In this document: positions 1-8,962 of the stretch, piece after piece
Numbering within the stretch: position 1 is the stretch's first letter
Layout of the letters: each line of letters begins with the position of its first letter
Assembly: GCF_017168195.1 (NCBI RefSeq)
Contig: NZ_JADNYL010000002.1
Coordinates: 744,001-808,000 of the forward strand
Length of the DNA: 64,000 nucleotides
Direction of reading: 5' to 3'
From: Thalassotalea sp. G2M2-11
GTDB lineage: Bacteria > Pseudomonadota > Gammaproteobacteria > Enterobacterales > Alteromonadaceae
Translations under genes and position numbers: made by a program
Notes under the pieces: generated by a model
Databases searched by the model: none
Told to the model about the DNA's origin: nothing
The model's input: only the letters and a program-made list of their open reading frames with translations

Positions 1-555
1 GGCTGGTTGAACTTCTTCTAAGTTCGCGATACGCATCATCAGATCTAAGCGTGGTTTCTCGGCAAATTGACTCATGATTTCAGCCGATTGTTCAGGTTCT
101 AAATAAGATAGAACAATGGTTTGAATTTGCGGGTGTTCATTGCGAATAATATTCGCCACTTGTTTCGAATCCATCCATTTCAATGAATCTAAGCCTCGGG
201 CACCGCCGCCCATGACGATTTGATCGATTAAATTACCGGCTTTATCTTCACCTAAAGCGGCCGTTAAAGCTCTACGAACAAATTCTTCACTTTGGAAACC
301 AATGGTACTGAAGTTTTGGATCTCATTGATAAACAGCTTATGCACCGCAGTGATTTTTTCTTGCGTAAACTCTTCCATGGCAGCCATGATCATACCGACC
401 TGCTGGACTTGCTTAGGCTCAAGATGCTTTAATATTTGTGCGGCATCTTCTTCTGATAAACTTAACAAAAGAATTGCTGCTTTTTCAGCACCATCTAATT
501 TATCAACGTCAAAACCACCTTGTGCTGGCGTCATATCTTGCATTTCATCACTCAT
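1..555 (-). CDS. fliG: Flagellar motor switch protein FliG, C-terminal part outside window
   Basis: FliG links the MS ring (FliF) to the rotor C ring and is where stator torque is applied, on the cytoplasmic face of the motor. The frame opens with MSDEMQDM at 555 and stays open for 185 codons to the window edge. It carries FliG_N/middle-domain sequence such as DGAEKAAILLLSLSEEDA, HLEPKQVQQVG and RGLDSLKWMDSKQVANII. FliG is normally about 330-350 residues, so roughly the last 150, including the torque helix, are missing here. Its ATGAGTGA start contains the fliF stop, so the two genes overlap by 8 bases and are probably translationally coupled. Identification is firm; only the 3' end is unseen. 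Confidence 0.95.
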   Translation of the reverse strand, partial: MSDEMQDMTPAQGGFDVDKLDGAEKAAILLLSLSEEDAAQILKHLEPKQVQQVGMIMAAMEEFTQEKITAVHKLFINEIQNFSTIGFQSEEFVRRALTAALGEDKAGNLIDQIVMGGGARGLDSLKWMDSKQVANIIRNEHPQIQTIVLSYLEPEQSAEIMSQFAEKPRLDLMMRIANLEEVQPA

Positions 556-2293
556 CTTCTATCAACCAACTTTTCACAACTTGCGATGACAGTTCAGGCT
601 CATTTGCAACTAAAGCACGAACCGCTTTTAATACATCTTCATCACGATGCAGATCAGGTAACTGTAAACTACCATCAGAAGCAAAACCAACAGCACCTTC
701 ATCAAAGTCTGATGTTAGCATATCCATGGTTTCATCACCTAAATCAATATGCGTATCTAACGATTTTTCGCCATAATCAGATGGTGTTTGATCTGGATAT
801 ATTAAACGTTTCAGCATTGGGCGTACGACAGCCAAAATAAGGATAATGATCACTAAACCACCCATGCCCAGTTTTGCCATTTTGAAAAACCACGGTTCTT
901 GGTAAAACGGTAATTTTTCTTTTTTATCCATTTCCATGCGAGAAAATGGGAGGGTTACCACTTCTAACTTGTCACCCCGTTGTAGATCAAAACCTATACT
1001 GCCCTGTAATAAACGACGGATATTGGCCAGCTCAGCGGCACTACGAGGTACTTGAGTGACCGTAGGTTCTGCGCCCTCTTCACCTTCTGTTGCTGGGCTA
1101 GATTCATTCAAATAGTCTAAAGCAACCGACACACTAATACGGCGGATCACACCAGTTTGCTGTTTGGTATAACTGATCGCTTCATCAAGTTCATAATTTT
1201 TAGTTGATTCTGAGTGTTTACGACTCGGTACTGCTTTACGGCCATTACCACCAACTGCATTTTCAGGAATGTTTGAGTCTAATGGAGGCTGATTACTTAA
1301 TGCTCCAGGAATACCACCAACCGAGCCACCAATAGTACTATCTTCAATTTTCATTTCACTGCGAAGTGCTGGTAGGTCAGGGTTGTAACGACGCTGAGTT
1401 TCTTCGGTATTGGTAAAGTCCATGGTAACATCAACTTGCGCAGTATAATTACCTAAACCAACAACGGGAATAAGAATGCTGTCAATTTTTTCCATGTATT
1501 CTGTTTCACGCTTTTGTTCAATTTCAAACTCTTTACGTGAACGCGATGAGATTGAATCCTGTGAACCAGAATTTAATAACCGGCCATTTTGATCAGTTAC
1601 TGTCACGCGATTTGGCTCTAAATTTTGTACCGCAGAAGCAACAATATCGACCACAGAATCCACTTCTTCTTCAGATAATAAACGGCCTTTTCGTAAGGTT
1701 AAGACCACGGTCGCTGAAGGATTTTTTGAACGTTTGGCAAAAACATTGTCTCTTGGAATAGCAAGTAACACTCGGGCACGACTAACCGTTTGTAGCTCTT
1801 CTATTGTACGAGAAAGCTGTTGTTCACGTGAATGTTTTAAACGTTCACGCTCTAATCGTTGACTCACCCCAAAGCCCATGTCCTGCATAATAATTTCATT
1901 ACCTGCTTCAGGTTCATCGGTTAACCCTTCACGAGCGAGTAATAACCGAATGTCTTGATATTCTTCTAAAGGTACAGAGATAGTGTTATTTTCTTGACGA
2001 TAATCCACTTTATTGGCATCAAGAAAATCCATGGTTTTGATCAGTTGTTCAGTCGGTAATTTTGCTAAATAACGATACTCAGGTTGATTTGCCCACAAAA
2101 TAACAAAGACAGCAATTGCTAAACAAATCGCTAACGCCATAATTAAAGTGAGTTGGCGCAGTACATCCACATTACCAATCGCTGATGCAAAGCCCGATTT
2201 TTGCTCATCCATCGATGAGTCAGCATTGTCATTGGCAACAAGATCTGAGCCACTATCAGGTGCTGCTAATGCTGTATTACTGGTATCTGCCAC
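548..2293 (-). CDS. fliF: Flagellar MS-ring protein FliF
   Basis: FliF is the inner-membrane ring that seeds basal body assembly. The product has 581 residues, a normal length. A hydrophobic segment at about 48-70 (LTLIMALAICLAIAVFVILW) and a second at about 455-475 (LGMGGLVIIILILAVV) bracket the periplasmic ring-building domains, with YscJ/FliF motifs such as SREQQLSRTIEEL and RARVLLAIPRDNVF. The acidic cytoplasmic tail ends in ALVANEPELSSQVVKSWLIED, the FliG-binding helix. The gene is second in fliE-fliF-fliG, 52 bases after fliE, and overlaps fliG. Transcription is expected from the sigma54 promoter ahead of fliE. Confidence 0.97.
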   Translation of the reverse strand: MADTSNTALAAPDSGSDLVANDNADSSMDEQKSGFASAIGNVDVLRQLTLIMALAICLAIAVFVILWANQPEYRYLAKLPTEQLIKTMDFLDANKVDYRQENNTISVPLEEYQDIRLLLAREGLTDEPEAGNEIIMQDMGFGVSQRLERERLKHSREQQLSRTIEELQTVSRARVLLAIPRDNVFAKRSKNPSATVVLTLRKGRLLSEEEVDSVVDIVASAVQNLEPNRVTVTDQNGRLLNSGSQDSISSRSRKEFEIEQKRETEYMEKIDSILIPVVGLGNYTAQVDVTMDFTNTEETQRRYNPDLPALRSEMKIEDSTIGGSVGGIPGALSNQPPLDSNIPENAVGGNGRKAVPSRKHSESTKNYELDEAISYTKQQTGVIRRISVSVALDYLNESSPATEGEEGAEPTVTQVPRSAAELANIRRLLQGSIGFDLQRGDKLEVVTLPFSRMEMDKKEKLPFYQEPWFFKMAKLGMGGLVIIILILAVVRPMLKRLIYPDQTPSDYGEKSLDTHIDLGDETMDMLTSDFDEGAVGFASDGSLQLPDLHRDEDVLKAVRALVANEPELSSQVVKSWLIEDE

Positions 2294-2345
2294 TTATCTT
2301 CTCCGCTTAAATTTTGCGTTACAACCTAAATAAACTTACAGGTGA

Positions 2346-2681
2346 TTACACCGGCATACTCATGATTTCTTTATATGCTTCAACAAACTTATTGCGCACT
2401 TGCAAGGTGGCATCAAACGCGACCCCTGCTTTAGCGGCAGTGACCATAGTATCAGCCAATGTCACACTACGGTCTCCCATTTCAAAAGCATTGCGTTTAT
2501 CTTTCGCTTCCATTTGTAAATTGTTCACGCCATCAACCGCTTGCTTCAGCATATTGCCAAAATCACTACTGGATGAGTTAACCGCCTTTACAGAAGTTTC
2601 TAAGTTTTGTGTACGATTGCCCATGGCTTCCAGTTGCATACTTTGCATTTGGGCATACAGTGAATTTGATTTGATATCCAT
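2346..2681 (-). CDS. fliE: Flagellar hook-basal body protein FliE
   Basis: FliE is the small adaptor that joins the MS ring to the proximal rod. The 111-residue product has the usual length and the conserved C-terminal pattern, with FEMGDRSVTLADTMVTAAKA followed by LQVRNKFVEAYKEIMSMPV at the very end. It is the first gene of the fliEFG operon seen here. A good sigma54 site lies about 50 bases upstream, which fits a mid-class flagellar operon. No signal peptide is expected because FliE is exported by the flagellar type III apparatus. Confidence 0.96.
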   Translation of the reverse strand: MDIKSNSLYAQMQSMQLEAMGNRTQNLETSVKAVNSSSSDFGNMLKQAVDGVNNLQMEAKDKRNAFEMGDRSVTLADTMVTAAKAGVAFDATLQVRNKFVEAYKEIMSMPV

Positions 2682-2733
2682 GGTATTCTCGCTTGTGTCA
2701 ATTTATTGATTGATTAACGTCTATAGCTAATAA

Positions 2734-2749
2734 AGCAAGCAAGATGCCA
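2734..2749 (-). promoter_or_regulatory. Sigma54 (RpoN) promoter of fliEFG
   Basis: On the minus strand the sequence reads TGGCAT-CTTGC-TTGCT, with the diagnostic GG-N10-GC spacing of RpoN promoters (consensus TGGCAC-N5-TTGCA). The predicted start near 2723 leaves a leader of about 40 bases before the fliE ATG. FlrC is the likely activator by analogy with Vibrio. Confidence 0.75.
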
Positions 2750-2827
2750 ATTAAGAAAGGATTTATTATTTTATATAAAAAATTGAAAAGTAATGATTTT
2801 TTAACGAAGTACGATCTGATAATTAGC

Positions 2828-2863
2828 ATACATCAGCCAATGATGAGTCATTGGCTGATGTAT
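2828..2863 (-). terminator. Perfect 16-bp hairpin after flrC
   Basis: ATACATCAGCCAATGA (2828-2843) and its exact complement (2848-2863) flank a TGAG loop, 12 bases past the flrC stop. The stem is very strong, but no clear T tract follows on the minus strand. It may be a terminator, an RNA-stabilising 3' hairpin or a protein-binding palindrome. Confidence 0.6.
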
Positions 2864-2874
2864 TTAAAAGTTAA

Positions 2875-4215
2875 TTAGGCGGGAATTTCAATGCCACTTT
2901 CACGCATCCTTGCTATTTTATATCTCAAGGTACGAGGACTTATGCCTAAGCGCTCAGCAACCGCTTTTCGACTACCCTGACAAGCTTGCAAGGTATCCAA
3001 AATAATTTGGTGCTCTTGCATTTTTAACTCATTGCCGAGTTTATCCTCAGATTTTTTCTCTTCGGGTAAATCCACCAACGTGGGCGTATCAAAATTTTCA
3101 ATCAGTAGGTCAACAGCATCAATTTTTTGCTCACTGTGTAAAATCAATGCCCGTTGGATAACGTTGTCTAACTCTCTCACATTACCTGGCCATTGATAAG
3201 ACATCAGTTTACTACGTGCTGCTGCGGTAAACTCAGGAATGGCTTCGCCACTTTTTTGGCACAAGCGTTCAACTAAATGCTTTGCTAACGGAACGATATC
3301 ATCTCTGCGCTCAGCTAGCGGTAACCAAGTTAAAGGAAACACATTTAACCGATAGTATAAATCTTCTCGAAACACTCCTTCAGTGACCGCCTCTTTAAGA
3401 TCTCGGTTACTGGTTGCTATGACCCGTACATCAAGCTTAATGGCTTTTCTACCTGCTAAACGCTCTACCTCTCGCTCTTGTAAAACTCGTAAAATTTTAG
3501 CCTGCAAGCCTAAATCCATCTCGGTAATTTCATCGAGTAAAATAGTGCCGCCCTGTGCTTGTTCAAACTTACCAGGACATGCTTGGATTGCACCAGTAAA
3601 CGCCCCTTTTTCGTAACCAAATAAGGTTGCTTCTAGCATGTTTTCAGGGATGGCTGCACAATTAATAGCAACAAAAGGATTACCTGCTCGAGCCGAATGA
3701 TGATGTACATATTGCGCTAACACTTCTTTACCCGAGCCACTTGGCCCTAGCACCATCACGGATGCATCGGTACTTGCCACTTTTTTTGCTAAATTAATTA
3801 ACTCAACACTACGAGCATCTGCAACCACCGGCTGGTAAGATTGGTTAGATTGTAATGGCACATATTGGCTCACCATATTTAACAACACTTCGGGGGCAAA
3901 TGGCTTTGCCATATAATTACAAGCACCATCTTTTATCGCTTGGACGGCATCATCAATTGTGCCGTAAGCTGTCATGATAAGCACAGGTAAATTAGGGTGA
4001 CTAGCCTTAACGCTTTTTAATAAACTTAAGCCTGACATGCCTCCCATTTGTACATCACTGACAATAAGATCTATTTGATGATTTTTTAACGTGAGTAATG
4101 CTGCTTCGCCTGAATCGGCTTCAACACATTGGTAACCAGCTAACTTAAGTGTATCGATTAATGCTTCTCGTAAGCCAGCATCATCTTCAACCACCAAAAT
4201 TTTACTATGACTCAT
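2875..4215 (-). CDS. flrC: Sigma54-dependent flagellar response regulator FlrC
   Basis: FlrC is the phosphorylated enhancer-binding protein that activates RpoN-dependent basal body, hook and flagellin genes. Domains seen are a receiver (about 5-115, acidic pocket EDD, phospho-acceptor Asp near 54 in LIVSDVQMG), an AAA+ domain with Walker A GPSGSGKE near 158 and the sigma54-contact loop GAFTGA near 205, and a C-terminal Fis-type helix-turn-helix (SRKAVAERLGISPRTLRYKI). Start: ATG at 4215 sits 6 bases after AGGAGG, whereas the in-frame GTG at 4218 is too close, so 446 residues are assigned. It overlaps flrB by 11 bases, forming a two-component pair. Confidence 0.93.
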   Translation of the reverse strand: MSHSKILVVEDDAGLREALIDTLKLAGYQCVEADSGEAALLTLKNHQIDLIVSDVQMGGMSGLSLLKSVKASHPNLPVLIMTAYGTIDDAVQAIKDGACNYMAKPFAPEVLLNMVSQYVPLQSNQSYQPVVADARSVELINLAKKVASTDASVMVLGPSGSGKEVLAQYVHHHSARAGNPFVAINCAAIPENMLEATLFGYEKGAFTGAIQACPGKFEQAQGGTILLDEITEMDLGLQAKILRVLQEREVERLAGRKAIKLDVRVIATSNRDLKEAVTEGVFREDLYYRLNVFPLTWLPLAERRDDIVPLAKHLVERLCQKSGEAIPEFTAAARSKLMSYQWPGNVRELDNVIQRALILHSEQKIDAVDLLIENFDTPTLVDLPEEKKSEDKLGNELKMQEHQIILDTLQACQGSRKAVAERLGISPRTLRYKIARMRESGIEIPA

Positions 4216-5425
4216 CACTAGCCTCCTTCAATGGCGATGCCTTTATGCCGGTATCTGTACTAGACAGCTTTATGCCTTCTGTACTGGACAATAATGGCAA
4301 TTTAATACAAAAATGTGCACCTTCACCTTCTTTACTTAATAAATAAACATCCCCTTGATGGGCTTGAGCAACAGATTTGACCACAGCCAAGCCTAATCCT
4401 GTGCCTTGAACGCGCGAAGTATAAAAAGGTTCAAATATTTTAGCCGCTAACTCATTACTGATACCCTTACCATTATCTTTCACGCTGACATAGGCACAGT
4501 TGTCGCGACAATAAGCAGATATATCAATCACAGCTCCCGATGAGATCACCGCTAAGCTATTATGAATTAAGTTTTGTATCGCGCCGGTTAACGCACTTTG
4601 ATTGCCTAATACGTGACAATCATCAGGACAGAATTGAATATTAACCTGTGCTTGTGCTTTTTCAATTAAAGCATCTAAGCCATCGGTTGATGCGCCAACA
4701 ATGTCATTGACCGATAATGCTGAAACCACTTGTTGTTTACCGCTTTTAGCAAATAACAACATATCGTTTACTTGTTGCTCTAAGTCTTGCAACCGGCACA
4801 TCAGTTTTTCTTGGAAATTTTGACGCTCATCTGACGGTAAGTTTTTATTCTTTAAATTTGCACCATAAAGCATGGCAGAAGATAAAGGGGTACGAATTTG
4901 ATGAGCAAGTTTTGATACCATTTGCCCTAACGAAGACAATCGTTGTAATTGACTCAGTTTATCCTGTAGTAAACGCGTCTCGGTCAAATCGGTGATCATG
5001 ATCAACTGACCCGGCTGATCAACTAACGCGGTAATTTCTAACTTCACCCGACGCCCATCATTAAGTGAGACTTCATGCCAATCATCTGCTCTTGGTTTAA
5101 ATGACCGACGAATAACATCATACCAAGGCTGGCCTAAAATAGGTTCATCGAGCAATTGGCTGGCAATTTTATTTATTTTTACCACTACACCATCACCATC
5201 AAGCATGATCATGCCGGTTGGCATCACGTCAATGAGCTTTTCTAATTGACTGGCTTGTTTACGCAGTAAAGCTAACTCTCCCTGATAAGATTCTTGTTCT
5301 AAGATCAGGCGATTTTCTTGATAGGATTGTTCAACAAATTCAAACGTTTTTTGACGTACTAAGTAATCACTTCGCGCAACATTGCTAGAAGATTCTGTCG
5401 TTTGATTTGAATAGGCAACAACCAT
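4205..5425 (-). CDS. flrB: Flagellar sensor histidine kinase FlrB
   Basis: FlrB phosphorylates FlrC. The 406-residue protein has no membrane segment, as expected for this cytoplasmic kinase. A coiled region at about 25-65 is followed by a PAS domain (about 65-150), a HisKA dimerisation domain with phospho-acceptor His near 175 in LAHQIRTPLSSAM, and an HATPase_c domain with VSVKDNGKGIS and the G box GTGLGLAVVKS near 345. The gene lies directly before flrC with overlapping ends and has its own sigma54 promoter, consistent with control by FlrA. The signal sensed by the PAS domain cannot be read from sequence. Confidence 0.92.
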   Translation of the reverse strand: MVVAYSNQTTESSSNVARSDYLVRQKTFEFVEQSYQENRLILEQESYQGELALLRKQASQLEKLIDVMPTGMIMLDGDGVVVKINKIASQLLDEPILGQPWYDVIRRSFKPRADDWHEVSLNDGRRVKLEITALVDQPGQLIMITDLTETRLLQDKLSQLQRLSSLGQMVSKLAHQIRTPLSSAMLYGANLKNKNLPSDERQNFQEKLMCRLQDLEQQVNDMLLFAKSGKQQVVSALSVNDIVGASTDGLDALIEKAQAQVNIQFCPDDCHVLGNQSALTGAIQNLIHNSLAVISSGAVIDISAYCRDNCAYVSVKDNGKGISNELAAKIFEPFYTSRVQGTGLGLAVVKSVAQAHQGDVYLLSKEGEGAHFCIKLPLLSSTEGIKLSSTDTGIKASPLKEASDES

Positions 5426-5461
5426 AATGCTTTACTCGATAATTAATAACTACCCAGATAA

Positions 5462-5477
5462 AGCAGATTTTATGCCA
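5462..5477 (-). promoter_or_regulatory. Sigma54 promoter of flrBC
   Basis: Minus strand TGGCAT-AAAAT-CTGCT with exact GG-N10-GC spacing, about 40 bases upstream of the flrB ATG. This matches the known hierarchy in which FlrA with RpoN turns on flrBC. Confidence 0.72.
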
Positions 5478-5640
5478 ACAAACTTTAATTATTTATAACA
5501 ACAACTTAGAAGGAAAACAATGAACGTCAATTAATTGTCTTACAAAAAAAATAAATTTTACTAAAGAAAAAGTGTCTTGTATCCGATAAATAGTTAAGAT
5601 GTATTAATAATAGGTTGTTGTAATTCAACTGTATCCCTTA

Positions 5641-6357
5641 ATGATAAATACTATGACAGAATATTTAGATACAGAAATTGCCTACTGGAGTAGCCATGTT
5701 GGCAGCTTAAATGCTATGCAACGTATTGAATGGTCTCTGGATAACTTACCACAAGAATTTATTCTTTCCTCGAGTTTTGGCATTCAATCAGCAGTTATGC
5801 TCCATATGACCACACAGATATACCCCAATATACCTGTGATACTCACTGACACAGGTTACTTATTTCCTGAGACCTATGAGTTTTTAGAGCAATTAACTGA
5901 GCAATTACAATTAAACCTTCATGTCTATAAAGCAAAAGAAAGTGCAACCTGGCAACTCAAAAAATATGGTAAGTTATGGACTCAAGGAACGGAAGGTTTA
6001 AAAAAATATCACTACATCAATAAAGTTGAACCATTCGATCGAGCAATGAAGGAGCTTAACGCGAATACGTGGTTTTCGGGAATTCGCCGTGAACAATCAA
6101 GTTTCAGAAATAGCGTACCTTTTGTCGATTCCATTAGAGGCCATATAAAAGTCCATCCTATATTAGATTGGATGGCTAGGGATGTACACGAATACCTTAA
6201 GAAGCACCACCTACCTTATCACCCACTCTTTACAAAAGGTTATACTTCGATAGGTGATACCCATAGCACCAAGCCGATTCATCATGTAACTACAGAAGAT
6301 GAAATCCGATTTAACGGCACACAAAGAGAGTGCGGCTTGCACTGTGTAAATAAGTAA
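5641..6357 (+). CDS. cysH: Phosphoadenylyl-sulfate (PAPS) reductase CysH
   Basis: CysH reduces PAPS to sulfite and adenosine 3',5'-bisphosphate with thioredoxin, in assimilatory sulfate reduction. The 238-residue product shows the nucleotide-binding SSSFGIQSAVMLH near 43-55, GIRREQSSFRNSVPF, KVHPILDW, GDTHSTKP and the C-terminal catalytic ECGLH (Cys near 231). The paired cysteines of iron-sulfur APS reductases are absent, so PAPS is the likely substrate. The start at 5641 has no clear ribosome site; Met5 at 5653 is an alternative. It stands alone, without cysI/cysJ, inserted between flrB and flrA on the opposite strand and ending 7 bases from the flrA stop. That is an odd position for a sulfur gene. 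Confidence 0.93.
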   Translation: MINTMTEYLDTEIAYWSSHVGSLNAMQRIEWSLDNLPQEFILSSSFGIQSAVMLHMTTQIYPNIPVILTDTGYLFPETYEFLEQLTEQLQLNLHVYKAKESATWQLKKYGKLWTQGTEGLKKYHYINKVEPFDRAMKELNANTWFSGIRREQSSFRNSVPFVDSIRGHIKVHPILDWMARDVHEYLKKHHLPYHPLFTKGYTSIGDTHSTKPIHHVTTEDEIRFNGTQRECGLHCVNK

Positions 6358-6364
6358 ACAAGTA

Positions 6365-7837
6365 CTACTCCGCTTTTTGAATATTATATTTACGCATTTT
6401 TTCGACTAAGGTGGTTCTGCGCATCCCCAACAACTCAGCAGAACGAGCGACAACCCAATCATTTTTTGCTAATGCTTGATTAATTAATGACACTTCCAAA
6501 TCAGCTAAATACTCTTTCAGATTTAAACCGCTTTCGAGTAAAACATCCACTTTATTTTCAGAGCTGTCGTCATTAAAACTATCGAAACCAGTATCATCTT
6601 CGTCGTCATAATCAAAACCAGAGAACATCTCATTAATCGCCTCCCGCTCTTGCAATTCTTCAGGGTATTCAGGCGTGTATTCCTCAACATCGATATGGCG
6701 ATATTTTTGCGGTAGCTCACTGACATTCACCACTTGCTCACCATACATAATGATCATACGTTCAATCAAATTCGATAACTCACGCACATTGCCTGACCAA
6801 GGATGTTCTTGCAATGAAGCAATAGCTTGTTCGGTAAAACGAACGCTTTGACCTTGTTCCTGTTCAAATCGTGCAACCAACTCTTGTAGTAAAGATGGGA
6901 TATCTTCTTTACGTTCTCGAAGCGCAGGCGTTTCAATCGGAAAAACATTTAAACGGTAATATAAATCTTCTCGAAAGCCGCCATCTTTGATCATACTTTC
7001 AAGATTCTGATGCGTTGCAGCAATCACTCGCACATCCGCTTTAATACTTTTAGTTCCACCAACACGCTCAAAGGTACGCTCTTGCAATACCCGCAATAGT
7101 TTTACCTGCATCGGCTGCGGCATATCACCTATTTCATCAAGAAAAAGAGTGCCTCCTTCGGCTAATTCAAAGCGTCCTTTTCGGGCTGAAATAGCGCCAG
7201 TGAATGCCCCTTTTTCATGGCCAAATAATTCACTTTCAAGTAAATCAGGTGGAATAGCACCGCAATTAACTGGTACAAATGGTGCTTTGCTGCGATTTGA
7301 TAAATTATGAATATTGCGAGCCACCACTTCTTTACCCGTACCTGATTCACCTAAAATCAAGACATTGGCATGGGTAGATGCGACTTGTTCAATTAAAAAA
7401 CGCACATGTTGCATTGGTGCACTTGCGCCGATTAATGAGCGACATAACACTTTATTGCCAGGGTGACTAGCATGTTTATGGGGTAACTTATTATGATATT
7501 GGTGGCAGTGATGTACGACTTCCGTTAACTGTGCATAATTTAACGGAGTGGAAAGCTCATCAATAACATTAACGCATGTTTCAATAGCATTTTTATCTAT
7601 CACATCATGTAACACAAACGGGCAGGCAGGATTATCTTTTATCAACTGAGAAATTTCAGCGGTTATTTCGCCACAAACAATCACAGTCAATGGCTGTCCC
7701 TCTTCACTGAATAAATCAGTGATCTTATCTTGTGTTCCTGTACTAAAGTGTTCACCGATAAAGGCCAATACTGTTTCCAACTGATGACGTCGAGATGCGT
7801 CATTATCAACGACAAGAATATGTTTTTGACCGCTCAT
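6365..7837 (-). CDS. flrA: Flagellar master regulator FlrA (FleQ family)
   Basis: FlrA is the sigma54-dependent activator at the top of the polar flagellar cascade. The 490-residue protein has an N-terminal FleQ/receiver-like domain (about 5-120) that lacks the canonical phospho-acceptor Asp context, an AAA+ domain with Walker A GESGTGKE (about 163-170) and GAFTGA (210-215), an acidic linker near 400-430 rich in D and E, and a C-terminal helix-turn-helix ([19 protein letters not shown]). FleQ orthologues bind cyclic di-GMP; whether this one does is not shown here. It is separated from flrBC by cysH, whereas in Vibrio flrA-flrB-flrC are contiguous. Confidence 0.93.
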   Translation of the reverse strand: MSGQKHILVVDNDASRRHQLETVLAFIGEHFSTGTQDKITDLFSEEGQPLTVIVCGEITAEISQLIKDNPACPFVLHDVIDKNAIETCVNVIDELSTPLNYAQLTEVVHHCHQYHNKLPHKHASHPGNKVLCRSLIGASAPMQHVRFLIEQVASTHANVLILGESGTGKEVVARNIHNLSNRSKAPFVPVNCGAIPPDLLESELFGHEKGAFTGAISARKGRFELAEGGTLFLDEIGDMPQPMQVKLLRVLQERTFERVGGTKSIKADVRVIAATHQNLESMIKDGGFREDLYYRLNVFPIETPALRERKEDIPSLLQELVARFEQEQGQSVRFTEQAIASLQEHPWSGNVRELSNLIERMIIMYGEQVVNVSELPQKYRHIDVEEYTPEYPEELQEREAINEMFSGFDYDDEDDTGFDSFNDDSSENKVDVLLESGLNLKEYLADLEVSLINQALAKNDWVVARSAELLGMRRTTLVEKMRKYNIQKAE

Positions 7838-7877
7838 AATTCTTTGATAACCTGCTAGTTTTTCTCATATAAATAAG

Positions 7878-7905
7878 ATTGTATCGGGGAACAGGAATTT
7901 ATCAA
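7878..7905 (-). promoter_or_regulatory. Sigma70-type promoter of flrA
   Basis: Minus strand TTGATA (7905-7900), a 16-base spacer and TACAAT (7883-7878) lie about 40 bases upstream of the flrA ATG. Two direct copies of ATTTTGACA at 7910-7918 and 7939-7947, 29 bases apart, sit just upstream and could be an operator. A housekeeping promoter suits the first gene of the cascade. Confidence 0.5.
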
Positions 7906-7963
7906 CAAAATTTTGACACTTATCAGGGAAAAGTCAGTATTTTGACAAAAATACAATTATACT

Positions 7964-8962
7964 TTAATAAAAGCCATTAGGTTCATACATGACAATTTTA
8001 GAACCACATGCACCAGTTTTCACATCAACATAGATGAGTTTATTTAAACGTTCTTTAATCGCCTGATGTTTTTCTGGTGGAGCTAAAAACATCATAAAAC
8101 CCCCGCCGCCAGCACCTAATAACTTACCACCATATGCACCAGCAGCAATCGCCAGCTGATATAACTCGTTAATTTCACCATTAGTTATTTCATCAGCAAG
8201 TTGCTTTTTCAAATCCCAAGATTCACGCAACATACCGCCTAAATCTCGAATATCACAGTGAGAAGATTGTAATAAATCTCGAGCCTGATACGCCATATGA
8301 GTCATTTTTATAACTTGCTCTTCTCGTTGATTAAGGTTTTCGATTTTCTTACAAGCAATGTTACTAGCAATACGGCTTAAGCCAGTAAAAAAAAGCATAA
8401 TATGGGAGTTCAACATCTCCTCAGTAGCATTCTGCATAATCAAGGGAGTCACATTAATTTTTCCGGAAGTTGTAAACTCAATAAAATTTGTTCCTCCGTG
8501 AGCAGCCCAACATTGGTCTTGAGAACCCACATGCTCTTTAATAATATTTTGCTCAATATCAATGGCTTTTTCAGTTAAATAATTTGGAGAAGTTATTTCA
8601 CCACGCATCGCCTTAATCGCATTAATTAACCCTACTGTAAATGATGAGCTTGAACCTAACCCAGAGCGAGCAGGTAAATCTGCTTGATGTTGTATTTCGA
8701 TGCCCGTGTGTTGTTCAAACACTTTTAGCACAGCCTTTACTGCAGGATGCTCTATTTCATTGATCGTACTAGGTAATTCAACTTTGGAATAAACAATACG
8801 ATGCTTATGCTCAAAAAATGGCGGCAAATTTCGTACAGTTAAATAACAATATTTATTAATTGCCGTACCAATAACAGCCCCACCATGTTCTTGATACCAA
8901 GTAGGGTAATCACTCCCTCCTCCAAAAAATGACACCCTAAAAGGGGTTCTCGAAATAATCAT
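7964..8962 (-). CDS. hddA: GHMP sugar kinase, D-glycero-D-manno-heptose 7-phosphate kinase-like
   Basis: Family members phosphorylate C1 of D-glycero-alpha-D-manno-heptose 7-phosphate on the way to GDP-heptose. The protein starts IISRTPFRVSFFGGGSDYP, has the GHMP ATP loop GLGSSSS near 101-107 and the C-terminal KLLGAGGGGFMMF motif. ATG at 8962 is chosen (332 residues) because it forms an ATGA overlap with the upstream nucleotidyltransferase stop; a TTG six bases earlier is less likely. HddA and HddC side by side suggest a GDP-activated heptose, but GmhA and GmhB are not in the window. Related GHMP kinases act on other sugars (for example fucose), so the substrate is inferred. Confidence 0.75.
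   Translation of the reverse strand: MIISRTPFRVSFFGGGSDYPTWYQEHGGAVIGTAINKYCYLTVRNLPPFFEHKHRIVYSKVELPSTINEIEHPAVKAVLKVFEQHTGIEIQHQADLPARSGLGSSSSFTVGLINAIKAMRGEITSPNYLTEKAIDIEQNIIKEHVGSQDQCWAAHGGTNFIEFTTSGKINVTPLIMQNATEEMLNSHIMLFFTGLSRIASNIACKKIENLNQREEQVIKMTHMAYQARDLLQSSHCDIRDLGGMLRESWDLKKQLADEITNGEINELYQLAIAAGAYGGKLLGAGGGGFMMFLAPPEKHQAIKERLNKLIYVDVKTGACGSKIVMYEPNGFY

Noticed and set aside
5560-5640. Sigma70 promoter for cysH (TTGTAT with TGTATT)
   Set aside because: The -10 match is poor and the better TATTAA has 19-base spacing, so no promoter was called.
6523-7350. Minus-strand small frames of 60-67 residues within flrA
   Set aside because: They are out-of-frame shadows of flrA with no independent start signals.
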